Assembly: GCF_002150505.1 (NCBI RefSeq)
Contig: NZ_MSSV01000002.1
Coordinates: 186,001 to 250,000 of the forward strand
Source: Algoriphagus ratkowskyi
GTDB lineage: Bacteria > Bacteroidota > Bacteroidia > Cytophagales > Cyclobacteriaceae
Direction of reading: 5' to 3'
Length of the DNA: 64,000 nucleotides
Within the stretch, counting starts at the first letter, position 1; each line of letters begins with the position of its first letter. The notes below the pieces were generated by a model. It did no database searches. It was not told the DNA's origin and saw nothing but the letters and a program-made list of their open reading frames with translations. Positions 1 through 9,236 of the stretch are shown here, piece after piece. The position numbers and the translations under genes were made by a program.

Positions 1-1424
1 ATATCCTCCTTTTCGAAACCTAGATCTTTGCTTTGCATAAAATCCAGTTGATTCACCACCACTAGCACCGCCACAATCAACACAACTGAAATCGCAAACT
101 GACCGATAACCAATATAGCACGAAAACGCTCGTGGCTCTTACCTGCTTTAAATACTCCTTTGAGAACTTTTCCGGGCTGGAAACCAGAGAGAAACAGAGC
201 CGGGTAGCTTCCAGAAATCAATCCAACTATTATAATCAAACCGAATATCCCCAGTAGAAACTCAGGGTTCTTAATAAAATTAAGACTTAACTGTTTATCC
301 GAAAAATCAGAGAATATAGGGAGAAATAAATAGACTAATAGCAGGGCAATCCCCATAGAGATGGTAGTGAGCATAAAGGACTCCCCCATAAACTGTTTGA
401 TCAAGCTGGTTTTATCAGCTCCCATCACTTTGCGCAAGCCCACCTCCAAGGACCTCAAAGATGACCGAGCTGTAGAGAGATTCATGAAATTAATACAAGC
501 AATCAGGAGGATAAATAATGCAACGGCGAGATATATATACACATAAGCAATGTCACCATTTGCTTCGATCTCGGTATCCAGATTAGAATAAAGATGGATA
601 TCTTTCAGGGGCCAGAGGTACAATTTTGTTCCTTCGGACATTGGAGTTCCAGCTTGGGTTTCTCCCATGTATTTATCAATAAGGTTCGGAAGTTTTCCTT
701 CAAAAGCCAATCGATCAACACCTTCATTTAACCTCAAGTAGGTAGAAAAACTATTACTTCCATAATTGTTCATAAAAGCGTCAGGCCCGCCATAGAACAT
801 CACCACAGGCATCATTGATGCGAAAAAAGTAGGATGAAAATGAGAATTATCAGGAAAATCTTCGAATACCCCACGCACTTGAAAAGTAATTTGCTGACCG
901 CTTAACTCTATCAACAATTCTTCTCCTAGTGGTGAATTTTTTCCGAAATATTTGATCGCAGATGATTTAGAAATCATCAGGCCATCATTTTGACTCAATC
1001 CGTTTTTGACATCCCCCTCCAAAATTTTAATCGAAAAAATGTCAAAAATTTCAGGATCGGCAAATGTAAAGTGATCTTCGATAAATTTGGTATCGCCCTT
1101 AGTCACCAATGGATTTGCTTCCATCATTCTAGCAGAAAAAGCAACTTCATCTGGATACTCAGATTTGATCAGAGGACCAAAAGGTGGTGCCGTATGACCT
1201 AGGTGAAGACTGGTTTCTCCATCGGGGTTGAACCAAGCTCGCGAAACTCGAACAATACGATCGGCATTTTCATGATAGTTATCGTAGCTGAACTCATGCT
1301 GTACAAACAAAAATATCAACATGCTCACAGCCATTCCTACTGCCAACCCAGACACATTAATAAACATGTAGAGCGGGTTTTTCCGAGTATTTCGGATCAG
1401 TATCTTAAAGTAGTTTTTGAGCAT
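1..1424 (-). CDS. FtsX/MacB-type ABC transporter permease (C-terminus cut by window edge)
   Basis: Reading leftwards from the ATG at 1424 there is an open frame of about 474 codons running off the window. It opens with MLKNYFKILIRN, followed by a first membrane segment (about residues 20-42), a periplasmic MacB_PCD-like domain, and three membrane helices beginning near residue 285. The first copy of the family's coupling motif is visible as LEVGLRKVMGAD. A later hydrophobic segment begins the second half. Complete relatives are about 800 residues, so roughly 330 are missing. Such proteins are inner-membrane permeases of ABC efflux or lipoprotein-handling systems. The start matches the openings of the permeases at 45145 and 56948 (MLKNYLKIALRN, MLKNYFKIGWRN). 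No ATPase gene lies beside it in the window. The substrate is unknown. Confidence 0.9.
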   Translation of the reverse strand, partial: MLKNYFKILIRNTRKNPLYMFINVSGLAVGMAVSMLIFLFVQHEFSYDNYHENADRIVRVSRAWFNPDGETSLHLGHTAPPFGPLIKSEYPDEVAFSARMMEANPLVTKGDTKFIEDHFTFADPEIFDIFSIKILEGDVKNGLSQNDGLMISKSSAIKYFGKNSPLGEELLIELSGQQITFQVRGVFEDFPDNSHFHPTFFASMMPVVMFYGGPDAFMNNYGSNSFSTYLRLNEGVDRLAFEGKLPNLIDKYMGETQAGTPMSEGTKLYLWPLKDIHLYSNLDTEIEANGDIAYVYIYLAVALFILLIACINFMNLSTARSSLRSLEVGLRKVMGADKTSLIKQFMGESFMLTTISMGIALLLVYLFLPIFSDFSDKQLSLNFIKNPEFLLGIFGLIIIVGLISGSYPALFLSGFQPGKVLKGVFKAGKSHERFRAILVIGQFAISVVLIVAVLVVVNQLDFMQSKDLGFEKED

Positions 1425-1447
1425 GGTTCCTTGGTTGAAATTACTTG

Positions 1448-1461
1448 TCCGCCCTGGCGGA
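1448..1461. repeat. Palindrome TCCGCCCTGGCGGA upstream of the permease
   Basis: A 14-base palindrome (TCCGCC-CT-GGCGGA) ends 24 bases before the permease ATG. It is followed by word-like repeats of ATTGAAAGATT (about 1461-1496). It could be an operator, but it also resembles the short palindromic elements scattered through intergenic regions of this window, so a repeat is the safer label. Confidence 0.45.
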
Positions 1462-1572
1462 TTGAAAGATTACAAAATTGAAAGATTGAAATTAGTTGGA
1501 TAGAGTTACTAAGTATTAAAAGCTGGAAAATCGAAGAGCAATTCTTCAGTCTCCCGTCCTCTGTCTTCAAAA

Positions 1573-2277
1573 CTATTTCCTCACTACTCTTCCAGACCCT
1601 AAACTCCCTTTATTAATGTCAGTAGGTTCTCCATTGTAATAAACACTTCCTGAGCCCAATGAACCCACGGTAAGTTCGCCCTCTACCCCAATATAAGTAT
1701 CACCCGAACCAGTTTTACCGACTTTCACATCTTTGCCCTTCAATGCTGAGGCTTTAAAATCTCCTGAACCAACTTGTCCAATATTGACATCGGAAGCAGT
1801 ACCGCACGATATCACCACGTTACCTGAGCCAGCCATTCCCACATTCAAATCACCGGTAGTAAGCATATCCAGTGTGATAGTTCCCGAGCCCGCCTGTCCT
1901 ATGCTAAATTCTTTGGAAGAGATATCAGATCTAACAATTATATTTCCCGAACCACTTAAACCCAAACTTTCTAGATTTCTGACTGTGACATAAGCAGTGA
2001 AATTTGCGCGATTATCATCATCGGAATCTTCCAATTCGATTGTTAGACTTCCATCTTCTATTTCGGTGATAACCTCGGCCAGATCAAATCCTTTGGAGAC
2101 CAGTTTGACTTCATCCTTATCTCCAAGAGTGATGATCACATCCCAAGAGCCTTCGGAATTAACCCCTGTGAATTTGCCAGGCTTGCGTATTTCTGTTTGA
2201 GCTTGAACAGTGGTCCCCATCAGAAAAAGTAGCAGGACAAAAGCGGATATTTTAGAGAAGTTCATAGTGAATTGCAT
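1573..2277 (-). CDS. Head-GIN domain (DUF2807) secreted protein
   Basis: A 234-residue protein with an N-terminal signal peptide (hydrophobic stretch ending TTVQAQ). The mature part is a repetitive beta-rich region with recurring Gly-Ser-Gly units (LSGSGNI, QAGSGTI, MAGSGNV, QVGSGDF, KTGSGDT, SLGSGSV), spaced about 19-20 residues apart. This is the right-handed beta-helix pattern of the head-GIN/DUF2807 family, common in Bacteroidota and often annotated as a putative autotransporter adhesin. No biochemical role is established. Translation may start at the first Met or at the Met four codons later (MNFSKIS), which gives a more typical signal peptide. It is read in the same direction as the permease at 1-1424, 150 bases upstream of it. 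Confidence 0.85.
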   Translation of the reverse strand: MQFTMNFSKISAFVLLLFLMGTTVQAQTEIRKPGKFTGVNSEGSWDVIITLGDKDEVKLVSKGFDLAEVITEIEDGSLTIELEDSDDDNRANFTAYVTVRNLESLGLSGSGNIIVRSDISSKEFSIGQAGSGTITLDMLTTGDLNVGMAGSGNVVISCGTASDVNIGQVGSGDFKASALKGKDVKVGKTGSGDTYIGVEGELTVGSLGSGSVYYNGEPTDINKGSLGSGRVVRK

Positions 2278-2714
2278 TTAGTTGTATTCCCCTAGTACTT
2301 TTCAGAGATTGTGCCAATGCCAAAAAACGCCTTTAATCTCGATTTAACAGTATTTCACATACTCAGCCTGTCCGAGCAGGCGCTTTTTTGTGCGTATGCG
2401 AACGATTTGTTGGAACATCAAAAAATTAATAATTAAAAGATTTGAGAATTAGGTAAGTTCATTTTGTAAAACTTTAAATCTAGGATATGTTAGATCTGAC
2501 TCGATAATGTCTGAGATAGCATGACATAGTGAAATTCGGGGCAATTTCTCTACATATCAGTATACTGACTTTCCCCAACTTGTCGCAATTATTTGGTTTA
2601 TACACAACTTTATATTATATAAATGCCTGTTTGTGATCACAAAATAGACCTTCATTAATCATGGCATTCCCATTGTCTGGATATTTTGGTAACAATAAAC
2701 CAAAATAAAAAATC
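2278..2714. other. Intergenic region between divergent genes, with hairpin and palindrome
   Basis: No coding region is seen. It separates the divergent head-GIN and LysM genes, so it must hold both promoters. At 2366-2381 there is a GCCTG/CAGGC hairpin followed on the plus strand by GCTTTTTT, resembling the CCTG..CAGG repeats elsewhere in the window. At 2630-2643 there is a perfect palindrome, listed separately. Confidence 0.6.
2630..2643. promoter_or_regulatory. Perfect palindrome TTTGTGATCACAAA upstream of the LysM gene
   Basis: A 14-base perfect palindrome 72 bases before the LysM start. The half-site TGTGA is reminiscent of CRP/FNR-type operators, but the usual six-base spacer is missing, so the regulator cannot be named. 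Its position fits an operator for the LysM/lipoprotein genes. Confidence 0.4.
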
Positions 2715-2987
2715 ATGGGACTATTTGACTTTTTTCAAAAAGGAAAAGAAGAGAAACTACCAACTGCTACTCCAAAGGCGCCGGATATTGATCTTCATCC
2801 AACCAGCGAATTAACTAAGCATGTGGTAATTGCGGGTGATTCCCTTTCTAAAATTGCTAAAAAATACTACGGCGATTCAATGAAATGGAAGTTAATTCAT
2901 GATGCTAACAAAGAATTAATACCAAAACCTGATCTTATTCATCCAGGCCAAATTTTGGTAATTCCTCAAGACACTCCTTCTAAATAA
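2715..2987 (+). CDS. Small LysM domain protein
   Basis: A 90-residue protein with a charged N-terminal stretch (residues 1-33) and one LysM domain at about 36-85: HVVIAGDSLSKIAKKYYGD, then the Asn/Gly-Gln core and HPGQILVIP. There is no signal peptide or membrane segment, so it may act in the cytoplasm or leave by an unrecognised route. The size and single C-terminal LysM recall E. coli Kbp/YgaU, a potassium-binding stress protein, but the BON domain of Kbp is absent. LysM domains normally bind N-acetylglucosamine polymers. It lies 32 bases upstream of a small lipoprotein gene and may be co-transcribed with it. Confidence 0.85.
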   Translation: MGLFDFFQKGKEEKLPTATPKAPDIDLHPTSELTKHVVIAGDSLSKIAKKYYGDSMKWKLIHDANKELIPKPDLIHPGQILVIPQDTPSK

Positions 2988-3019
2988 AAAATTATCAACT
3001 TCCGCTTAACCTCACAGTT

Positions 3020-3409
3020 ATGAAAATCAATTACGTCTTATTCCTACTCACATTTTTGTTTATAGCAGATTCCTGCACCAACAAGGAACTTACCAATGAG
3101 CAAAAACTCTCGGGAGAATCCAGTAAAACCTGGACAGCCAAAAGGGAATTCAATGCCGAAGGAGATAAAGAAAAATTAACCCGGGAAGAGAAAAAAGAAA
3201 GCATGACTTTCTATTCAAACGGTAAATTTAATATGAAATCTGGTACAGATGCTATGAGTGGTACTTGGACTATCAGCGGCGATAACACCCTGAGCTTGGT
3301 ATTTGAGAACAGTTCAATGTCTGAAAACTTTCAAATCATCAAACTTGACGATGATGACGCAAGACTTAGGGCTGGCGACGGTTCAGAATTGGTTTTGGAT
3401 GCAGATTAA
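3020..3409 (+). CDS. Small lipoprotein, lipocalin-like
   Basis: A 129-residue protein with a hydrophobic N-terminus ending in a lipobox (IADSC), so probably a membrane-anchored lipoprotein. After a lysine- and glutamate-rich region (residues 25-60), the C-terminal half has the pattern SGTWTISGDNTLSLVFENS. This is typical of Bacteroidota lipocalin-like domains, in which a Trp-Thr strand is followed by alternating hydrophobic strands. No function can be assigned. It follows the LysM gene by 32 bases on the same strand. Confidence 0.75.
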   Translation: MKINYVLFLLTFLFIADSCTNKELTNEQKLSGESSKTWTAKREFNAEGDKEKLTREEKKESMTFYSNGKFNMKSGTDAMSGTWTISGDNTLSLVFENSSMSENFQIIKLDDDDARLRAGDGSELVLDAD

Positions 3410-3587
3410 TTGGTATTACTAATAAATTGTACGCTTTAATAAAATCACGGTACTTAGATCATAATCCAGCGTTTTTATTAGTTAACAGTATTTAATGCCA
3501 CGGTAGAAAATAGGTATGTAGTATTGACATAGCGTTAATTATACCTAATAATTTACATTATATCTATCCTAAAACTAACTAATTACT

Positions 3588-4202
3588 ATGAAAATAATTA
3601 TGAGAAGTTTTGCACTAGCGAGTGTGCTACTATTTAATCAGGCCTGCGTAGAAGATGACGACCTTATTAAAGTGCAGAATCATGATGACAACGAAATGAT
3701 GGCCATAATGCATGATATGATGGCAAACATGATGGCAATGGAAATGACTAATGATCCTGACAATAATTTTGCGATGATGATGCGGATACATCATCAGGGA
3801 GCTATTGACATGTCAAAGAAAGTTCTACAAAATGGCGATGATGACCAAATGAAGGAAATGGCTGAGATGATCATTAGCGCGCAATTGGCTGAAATACAGC
3901 AGTTAAGTAATTTTCTAAGTACACATGCTGCTCATGGTGATGTTCCACAATTTAAAATGGAATCTATGGTTGGAATGGAAAGGTCTGCCAAAAATGCGGA
4001 TCTACAGATTATTAACGGAGACAGCGATCATGATTTTGCCATGCTGATGATAGGACATCACCAATCTGCAATTGATAATTCCAGGCTTGAATTGATTTAT
4101 GGACATGAGCCAGCAATGAAAACATTGGCCAAAGAAATCATAGCTGCTCAGGAGAAAGAAATTAAAGAACTTCAGGAATGGCTTCTTTCAGACGGTAAAT
4201 AA
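3588..4202 (+). CDS. DUF305 lipoprotein (four-helix, histidine-rich)
   Basis: A 204-residue protein with a lipobox-like N-terminus (LLFNQAC) and a strongly Met- and His-rich body. Two tandem halves each carry the DUF305 signature: HHQGAIDMS in the first and HHQSAIDNS in the second. Each is followed by a helix ending in an AQ..EI.. pattern. DUF305 proteins are ferritin-like helical bundles, and some (CopM) bind copper in the periplasm. The Met/His content here (for example MMANMMAMEM) fits metal binding, but the metal is inferred. A strong terminator follows immediately. Translation may start at the first Met or at Met5 (MRSFALAS). Confidence 0.85.
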   Translation: MKIIMRSFALASVLLFNQACVEDDDLIKVQNHDDNEMMAIMHDMMANMMAMEMTNDPDNNFAMMMRIHHQGAIDMSKKVLQNGDDDQMKEMAEMIISAQLAEIQQLSNFLSTHAAHGDVPQFKMESMVGMERSAKNADLQIINGDSDHDFAMLMIGHHQSAIDNSRLELIYGHEPAMKTLAKEIIAAQEKEIKELQEWLLSDGK

Positions 4203-4224
4203 TTGATCTTATAAATTTATATAC

Positions 4225-4267
4225 AAAACCATGAATCGAAATTCACCTCGATTCATGGTTTTTTTTT
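4225..4267 (+). terminator. Rho-independent terminator after the DUF305 gene
   Basis: A 14-bp perfect stem (AAAACCATGAATCG pairing with CGATTCATGGTTTT) with a 10-base loop runs into a long T tract. It ends transcription from the DUF305 gene. Confidence 0.9.
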
Positions 4268-4481
4268 GCCACTACCTATTTTTGCCACTTGTTTTGTCTT
4301 CCCAACTAGAGGAGAGTATTGGCTCTTATTTCTTAAATATTACTTAGTCAACTTTTTAAAATTGATCCCCCTATTTAATATCCTTTTTAATAAGTTTTTC
4401 CATTATCATTATTTTAAAAGTTTTTAATTTAAGTAATTGCTGCTTCCTCGAAATTATCAACAAAGACCAACCGGAATTAAA

Positions 4482-5699
4482 TTGAACTGGAAAAATATTA
4501 CCGTCCCCTATCTCCTCTTTCTGATTTTTAATCTGAGTTGTACTGCTCCTGCTAAAAATCAGTCAAAAGAGTCTCTTCAAAGTGAATCCACTTCGGATCC
4601 TGTGATTATGGCTTATTACGTAGCAGAGCGTGATTATCGACCTGAAAATATCCCGGTAGAAATGCTGACTCACATCATCTACTCCTTCACTAATGTGATT
4701 GATGGTGAAATGAAATTCAGAAATGAAGAAGTAGCAGGTCCAAAGATTGAAGCACTGGTAAAACAAAAGGATCGAAATTCTGATCTAAAAGTTATGATCG
4801 CCTGTGGCGGTTGGGGGGCTGACGGATTCTCTGATATGGCTTTGACTGAAGAAAGCCGCGCAAAATTCATCAAAAGTGCGTCTGATTTCATCACAAAATA
4901 TAAGCTTGACGGCATGGATATGGACTGGGAATACCCAGGGATATCAGGTGCAGGGACCATGGCTCGTCCAGAAGACACCAAGAATTTTACAGCTTTGATG
5001 AAAGGTTTACGCGAAATGCTAGACAAATTCGATTCTCCTAAACTTCTGACTTTCGCTTCTGCTGGCTGGAAGCGCTATTATGACTATGTAGAAATGGCAG
5101 AAGTAATGAAATATGCTGATTACACGAATGTGATGACTTATGACCAGGTATCTGGCGTATCCATTTACACTGGACATCATACGCCATTAGGTGATGTGAA
5201 ATCTGAAGATATAGCTGGAACACCTTTTAAATCACATTTGGATAGCTTGTATGCTAGCGGTGACAATTTGGATCCCGATCCACGTTCCTCCCAAAAGATT
5301 GTTGACTTCCTAATTAAGGAGGGTGTAGATCCCAAGCAAATCGTCATCGGTGGAGCCTTCTACGGCAGAGCATGGAAAGGTGTGCCTCCAGTAAATAATG
5401 GATTATACCAACTAAGCAGCGGACTTCATATCGGCTGGATGGCTTATCATCAGATCCGGGACAAATACGAACAAGACAGTCACTTCAAACGCTTTTGGGA
5501 TGAGGTAGCACAAGCACCTTATATGTATAATGCTTCGGACAGCATATTCTTATCCTATGACGATACGGTTTCGGTAGCACTGAAAACCAAATACATCATG
5601 GAAAAAGGTTTGGGTGGTATTATGTTCTGGGAATTAGGCAACGACACTAAAGAAAAAGGAAGTCTGCTTGACGCGATATATAAGGCTGCAAACGAATAA
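4482..5699 (+). CDS. GH18 family glycoside hydrolase (chitinase-like) lipoprotein
   Basis: A glycoside hydrolase family 18 TIM barrel. It shows the SxGG-type strand (ACGGWGADGF), the catalytic DxxDxDxE motif as DGMDMDWE (residues 143-150, Glu150 the acid), the YTNVMTYD strand and the C-terminal FWELGND. GH18 enzymes cleave chitin or related GlcNAc polymers by substrate-assisted catalysis. No ATG precedes the domain. The frame is open from a TTG at 4437, just after a stop, but the TTG at 4482 gives MNWKNITVPYLLFLIFNLSC, a clean lipoprotein signal ending in a lipobox, so that start is chosen (405 residues). It is likely anchored in the cell envelope. Chitinase is the family default; other GH18 activities are possible. 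Confidence 0.88.
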   Translation: MNWKNITVPYLLFLIFNLSCTAPAKNQSKESLQSESTSDPVIMAYYVAERDYRPENIPVEMLTHIIYSFTNVIDGEMKFRNEEVAGPKIEALVKQKDRNSDLKVMIACGGWGADGFSDMALTEESRAKFIKSASDFITKYKLDGMDMDWEYPGISGAGTMARPEDTKNFTALMKGLREMLDKFDSPKLLTFASAGWKRYYDYVEMAEVMKYADYTNVMTYDQVSGVSIYTGHHTPLGDVKSEDIAGTPFKSHLDSLYASGDNLDPDPRSSQKIVDFLIKEGVDPKQIVIGGAFYGRAWKGVPPVNNGLYQLSSGLHIGWMAYHQIRDKYEQDSHFKRFWDEVAQAPYMYNASDSIFLSYDDTVSVALKTKYIMEKGLGGIMFWELGNDTKEKGSLLDAIYKAANE

Positions 5700-5845
5700 G
5701 ATTTTAAATACTTCTTAATTCGAAGTTCATCATTTGGTTATAGAATTGATTTAATTGGAAGAAAAAACAGGTTACAGTTTCAAAGATCTCAGAAATCGCA
5801 TTTCGTAATTCACAATTCTACTACCTCCCTTCCAAGCAATTTTCT

Positions 5846-5853
5846 TACCTTTG
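5846..5853 (+). promoter_or_regulatory. purH: Bacteroidota -7 element TACCTTTG before purH
   Basis: TACCTTTG matches the Bacteroidota -7 consensus TAnnTTTG and lies 36 bases before the purH start. A matching -33 TTTG is not obvious. Confidence 0.5.
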
Positions 5854-5888
5854 CAGCTTCCTAAGTTTTCAAACCAACCCATTGCCAA

Positions 5889-7415
5889 ATGGCTACGAAA
5901 AAAATTCAATCTGCTCTTATCTCAGTCTTTTATAAAGACAATCTAGAACCTATCATCGCCCTATTGAAGAAAAATGGAGTGAAGATTTACTCTACCGGTG
6001 GCACTCAGAAATTCATCGAGGAGCAAGGCGCTGAAGTTATCCCTGTAGAAGAGTTGACAAGCTACCCTTCCATCTTCGGCGGACGTGTAAAAACTCTTCA
6101 TCCAACCGTGTTTGGTGGTATTCTGTACAGAAGAGACAATGACGGCGATGTGGCGCAGGCTGAAGAATATAACATTCCGGCGATTGATTTGGTGATCGTT
6201 GATTTGTATCCATTTGAGGAAACTGTAGCTTCTGGAGCTTCGGAAGCAGATATTATCGAGAAAATCGACATAGGAGGAATTTCTTTGATCCGTGCAGCTG
6301 CAAAGAATTTCAAAGATGTAACCATCATTGCTTCCAAAGATCAATACGCTGAACTTGAGCAACGACTAACTGCCCAGGATGGAGCAACTACCCTAGCTGA
6401 CCGTCGTTATTTCGCGGCTCAGGCTTTCCAGGTTTCTTCGAACTACGACACTCATATATTTAATTACTTCAATGCAGAGGAAAGCATCTCAGCACTTAAA
6501 GTATCAGAAACCAAAGCAAAAGCTCTTCGCTACGGAGAAAACCCTCATCAAAACGCTCACTTCTATGGAGATATGGAGGCACTTTTTGATCAGTTGAATG
6601 GAAAAGAACTTTCCTACAACAACTTGGTCGATGTAGATGCAGCGGTGAATTTGATCGCTGAATTCAAAGGAGAAACAGCCTTCGCTATCTTGAAGCATAC
6701 TAATGCTTGTGGTGTTGCTTTGGCAACAACTGTAAAAGAAGCTTATCAGAAAGCTTTTGCAGCGGACACTACTTCTGCCTTCGGAGGTGTGTTGATTACC
6801 AACCAAACGGTTGACAAAGACGCAGCAGAAGAAATGCATTCCTTATTCTTCGAAGTCTTGATAGCACCAGCTTTCACAGACGAAGCTTTAGAAGTATTGA
6901 AAGGCAAAAAGAACAGAATCTTATTGTTGCAGAAAATGGACCTTCCTGGCACTAAAATGATCAAGACCTTGCTTAACGGGGTGATCGAGCAGGACAAGGA
7001 TTTGGCAACTGAAACAAAGGCTGATTTCACTGTAGCTACCAAAAAAGCTCCAACAGAAGCTGAAAAGGACGCATTGGTATTCGCTGCAAAAATATGTAAG
7101 CATACTAAATCAAACACGATCATCCTCTCTAACGGAGATCAGTTGTTCTCCAGCGGAGTTGGTCAAACTTCCCGTGTAGATGCATTGCTTCAAGCAATCG
7201 ACAAAGCGAAGGCATTTGGCTTTGATTTGAATGGAGCTGTGATGGCATCTGATGCTTTCTTCCCATTCCCGGATTGTGTCGAGATCGCTGGCAAAGCTGG
7301 AATCACTGCGGTAGTTCAGCCAGGCGGATCGATCAAAGATCAGTTGAGCGTAGATTACTGTGACGCAAACGGCATCGCAATGGTGATGACTGGAGTGAGA
7401 CATTTTAAGCATTAG
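5889..7415 (+). CDS. purH: Bifunctional AICAR transformylase / IMP cyclohydrolase
   Basis: A 508-residue protein, normal length for PurH. It catalyses the last two steps of IMP synthesis: formyl transfer from 10-formyl-THF to AICAR, then cyclisation of FAICAR to IMP. The N-terminal MGS-like cyclohydrolase domain (about 1-145) shows YSTGGTQKFIEEQG and the SFPSIFGGRVKTLHP-type motif. The transformylase domain follows, with RYGENPHQNAHFYG and the catalytic KHTNACG near residue 268. It ends normally with GVRHFKH. It is a cytoplasmic purine enzyme that appears to be transcribed alone, with hairpins following its stop. Confidence 0.98.
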   Translation: MATKKIQSALISVFYKDNLEPIIALLKKNGVKIYSTGGTQKFIEEQGAEVIPVEELTSYPSIFGGRVKTLHPTVFGGILYRRDNDGDVAQAEEYNIPAIDLVIVDLYPFEETVASGASEADIIEKIDIGGISLIRAAAKNFKDVTIIASKDQYAELEQRLTAQDGATTLADRRYFAAQAFQVSSNYDTHIFNYFNAEESISALKVSETKAKALRYGENPHQNAHFYGDMEALFDQLNGKELSYNNLVDVDAAVNLIAEFKGETAFAILKHTNACGVALATTVKEAYQKAFAADTTSAFGGVLITNQTVDKDAAEEMHSLFFEVLIAPAFTDEALEVLKGKKNRILLLQKMDLPGTKMIKTLLNGVIEQDKDLATETKADFTVATKKAPTEAEKDALVFAAKICKHTKSNTIILSNGDQLFSSGVGQTSRVDALLQAIDKAKAFGFDLNGAVMASDAFFPFPDCVEIAGKAGITAVVQPGGSIKDQLSVDYCDANGIAMVMTGVRHFKH

Positions 7416-7424
7416 GATTTTACT

Positions 7425-7457
7425 AACCTTTTGGGTCTTTTTTTGACCCCGAAGGTT
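7425..7457 (+). terminator. Hairpin just after purH
   Basis: The arms AACCTTTTGGGTC and GACCCCGAAGGTT pair with two mismatches around a seven-T loop, starting 10 bases after the purH stop. The T run is in the loop rather than after the stem, so it may be a processing or stabilising hairpin rather than a classical terminator. Confidence 0.5.
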
Positions 7458-7519
7458 TCAGTAGATTTCACTATTAATACCTTCGAGGTTGGAAAAATCT
7501 CAAAGGAGACAACATATCG

Positions 7520-7555
7520 AGACCTTCGGAATTCATACTTTCGAAGGTCTTTTTT
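7520..7555 (+). terminator. Rho-independent terminator downstream of purH
   Basis: A perfect 9-bp stem (AGACCTTCG / CGAAGGTCT) followed by TTTTT on the plus strand. The arms echo the AACCTTC/GAAGGTT words of the preceding hairpin. The rest of the 330-base purH-cysS gap holds no convincing gene. Confidence 0.75.
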
Positions 7556-7745
7556 GTGTGTTACCGACGAGGTAAAACCCAACGTTGAGCAAAAAAAGTC
7601 AGTGCCTAGTGTCCGTTAGCCATATGATCATAATAGTTATTTTTATTCCCTTTCTTTTCCCCACTCGAATCCGCTATTTTGCAGCCTGAATCAATTTCGG
7701 GCTTTTTCCGTTCTTGATTTTTGATACTTAGTACAGATTCAACCA

Positions 7746-9236
7746 ATGAAGTCGCATAATCTTAAATTATACAATACTCTTTCCCGCCAGAAAGAGGAGT
7801 TTCAACCCATCAATCCGCCTTTCGTAGGCATGTATGTCTGTGGACCAACAGTCTATGGAGATGCTCACTTAGGTCACGCCCGTCCAGCAATCACGTTTGA
7901 CACGGTCAATCGCTACCTGACTCATATAGGCTTGAGGGTTCGATACGTGCGCAATATCACAGATGTAGGCCATTTACAAGGAGATGCGGATGAAGGCGAA
8001 GACAAAATCGCTAAAAAAGCCAAATTAGAGCAGCTGGAGCCAATGGAAGTTGCTCAACAATATACTGACAGCTACCACAGAGATATGGCTCTTTTGAATA
8101 CTTGGAAACCAAGCATCGAGCCTCGTGCGACTGGACATATCCCAGAGCAAATCGCTTTGGTGGAAGCTATTTTAAAGGAGGGTTTTGGGTATGAAGTAAA
8201 TGGATCTGTGTATTTCGATGTAATGAAATACAATGAAACGAACAACTACGGCAAGCTTTCAGGTCGTGACTTGGAAAACTTGCTGAGTGGAAGCCGCTCG
8301 CTTGACGGACAGGATGAAAAGCGTAATACAGTTGATTTTGCGCTCTGGAAAAATGCTTCTTCTGAACATCTAATGAAGTGGGATTCTCCTTGGGGAGTTG
8401 GTTTTCCGGGTTGGCACCTAGAATGTACAGCCATGAGTTCAAAATACCTCGGCAAGCAGTTTGACATCCATGGTGGTGGAATGGATCTACTTTTTCCACA
8501 TCACGAATGTGAGATCGCACAGGGAAATGCATGCAATCATCAAGATCCTGCCAAGTACTGGATGCACAATAACATGATCACCATCAACGGACAGAAGATG
8601 GGTAAGTCTCTGGGTAATTTTATCAATTTGCAGGAGCTTTTCACTGGAAGCCATAAACTTCTAGAACAAGCTTATAGCCCAATGACGATCCGTTATTTTA
8701 TTCTGACAGCCCACTATCGCTCTACGCTGGACTTCTCCAATGAAGCTCTTCTGGCTGCGCAAAAAGGCTATAAGAAATTGATTAACGGTTTGAGAATCTC
8801 CAAAATGCTAACTTTTGAAGCTAGCGAGATGAAGAAAGATGAGGAGCAGATCCAACAGGTGGAGCAAATTATCACTAATGCTTACCGAGCAATGGATGAC
8901 GATTTTAACACTGCCCAAGCGATAGGACATCTATTTAATTTGCTGAAAAAAATTAACTCAATTTATACAGGACAGTTAAATGCAGAGGTTTTTGGAGAGG
9001 ATGTTTTCAACAAATTGATCAGTTCCTACCAGCTATTTATTTCCGAAATCTTGGGATTGACTGAGGAGAAATGTGACAATCAAAATGAGCTATTGAATTT
9101 ACTTTTGCAATTATATGCAGATGCTAAAACTGCCAGAGATTACGCAAAAGTAGACGAGATCAGAGCTGGACTGAAGGCCTTAGGATTTGTAGTTAAAGAT
9201 ATGAAAGATAAAATTGATTGGGCATATGAAGAATAG
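7746..9236 (+). CDS. cysS: Cysteinyl-tRNA synthetase
   Basis: A 496-residue class I aminoacyl-tRNA synthetase charging tRNA-Cys. The HIGH motif appears as HLGH (41-44) just after the zinc-ligand context VCGPTVYG (Cys32). Other zinc-site segments are [11 protein letters not shown] and [10 protein letters not shown]. The KMSKS loop appears as KMGKS near residue 283. The C-terminal DALR-type anticodon helical domain is present ([12 protein letters not shown]). Length is normal. The next gene starts inside its last 11 bases, so they are translationally coupled. Upstream, TATTTTGC near 7674 could be a slightly short -7 element. Confidence 0.98.
   Translation: MKSHNLKLYNTLSRQKEEFQPINPPFVGMYVCGPTVYGDAHLGHARPAITFDTVNRYLTHIGLRVRYVRNITDVGHLQGDADEGEDKIAKKAKLEQLEPMEVAQQYTDSYHRDMALLNTWKPSIEPRATGHIPEQIALVEAILKEGFGYEVNGSVYFDVMKYNETNNYGKLSGRDLENLLSGSRSLDGQDEKRNTVDFALWKNASSEHLMKWDSPWGVGFPGWHLECTAMSSKYLGKQFDIHGGGMDLLFPHHECEIAQGNACNHQDPAKYWMHNNMITINGQKMGKSLGNFINLQELFTGSHKLLEQAYSPMTIRYFILTAHYRSTLDFSNEALLAAQKGYKKLINGLRISKMLTFEASEMKKDEEQIQQVEQIITNAYRAMDDDFNTAQAIGHLFNLLKKINSIYTGQLNAEVFGEDVFNKLISSYQLFISEILGLTEEKCDNQNELLNLLLQLYADAKTARDYAKVDEIRAGLKALGFVVKDMKDKIDWAYEE

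Noticed and set aside
1733-2200. Plus-strand open frames opposite the head-GIN gene
   Set aside because: They are antisense products of the repetitive Gly-Ser-Gly coding pattern.
7431-7619. 62-codon frame after purH
   Set aside because: It is built from the two purH downstream hairpins, so its open frame reflects repeat structure rather than coding.
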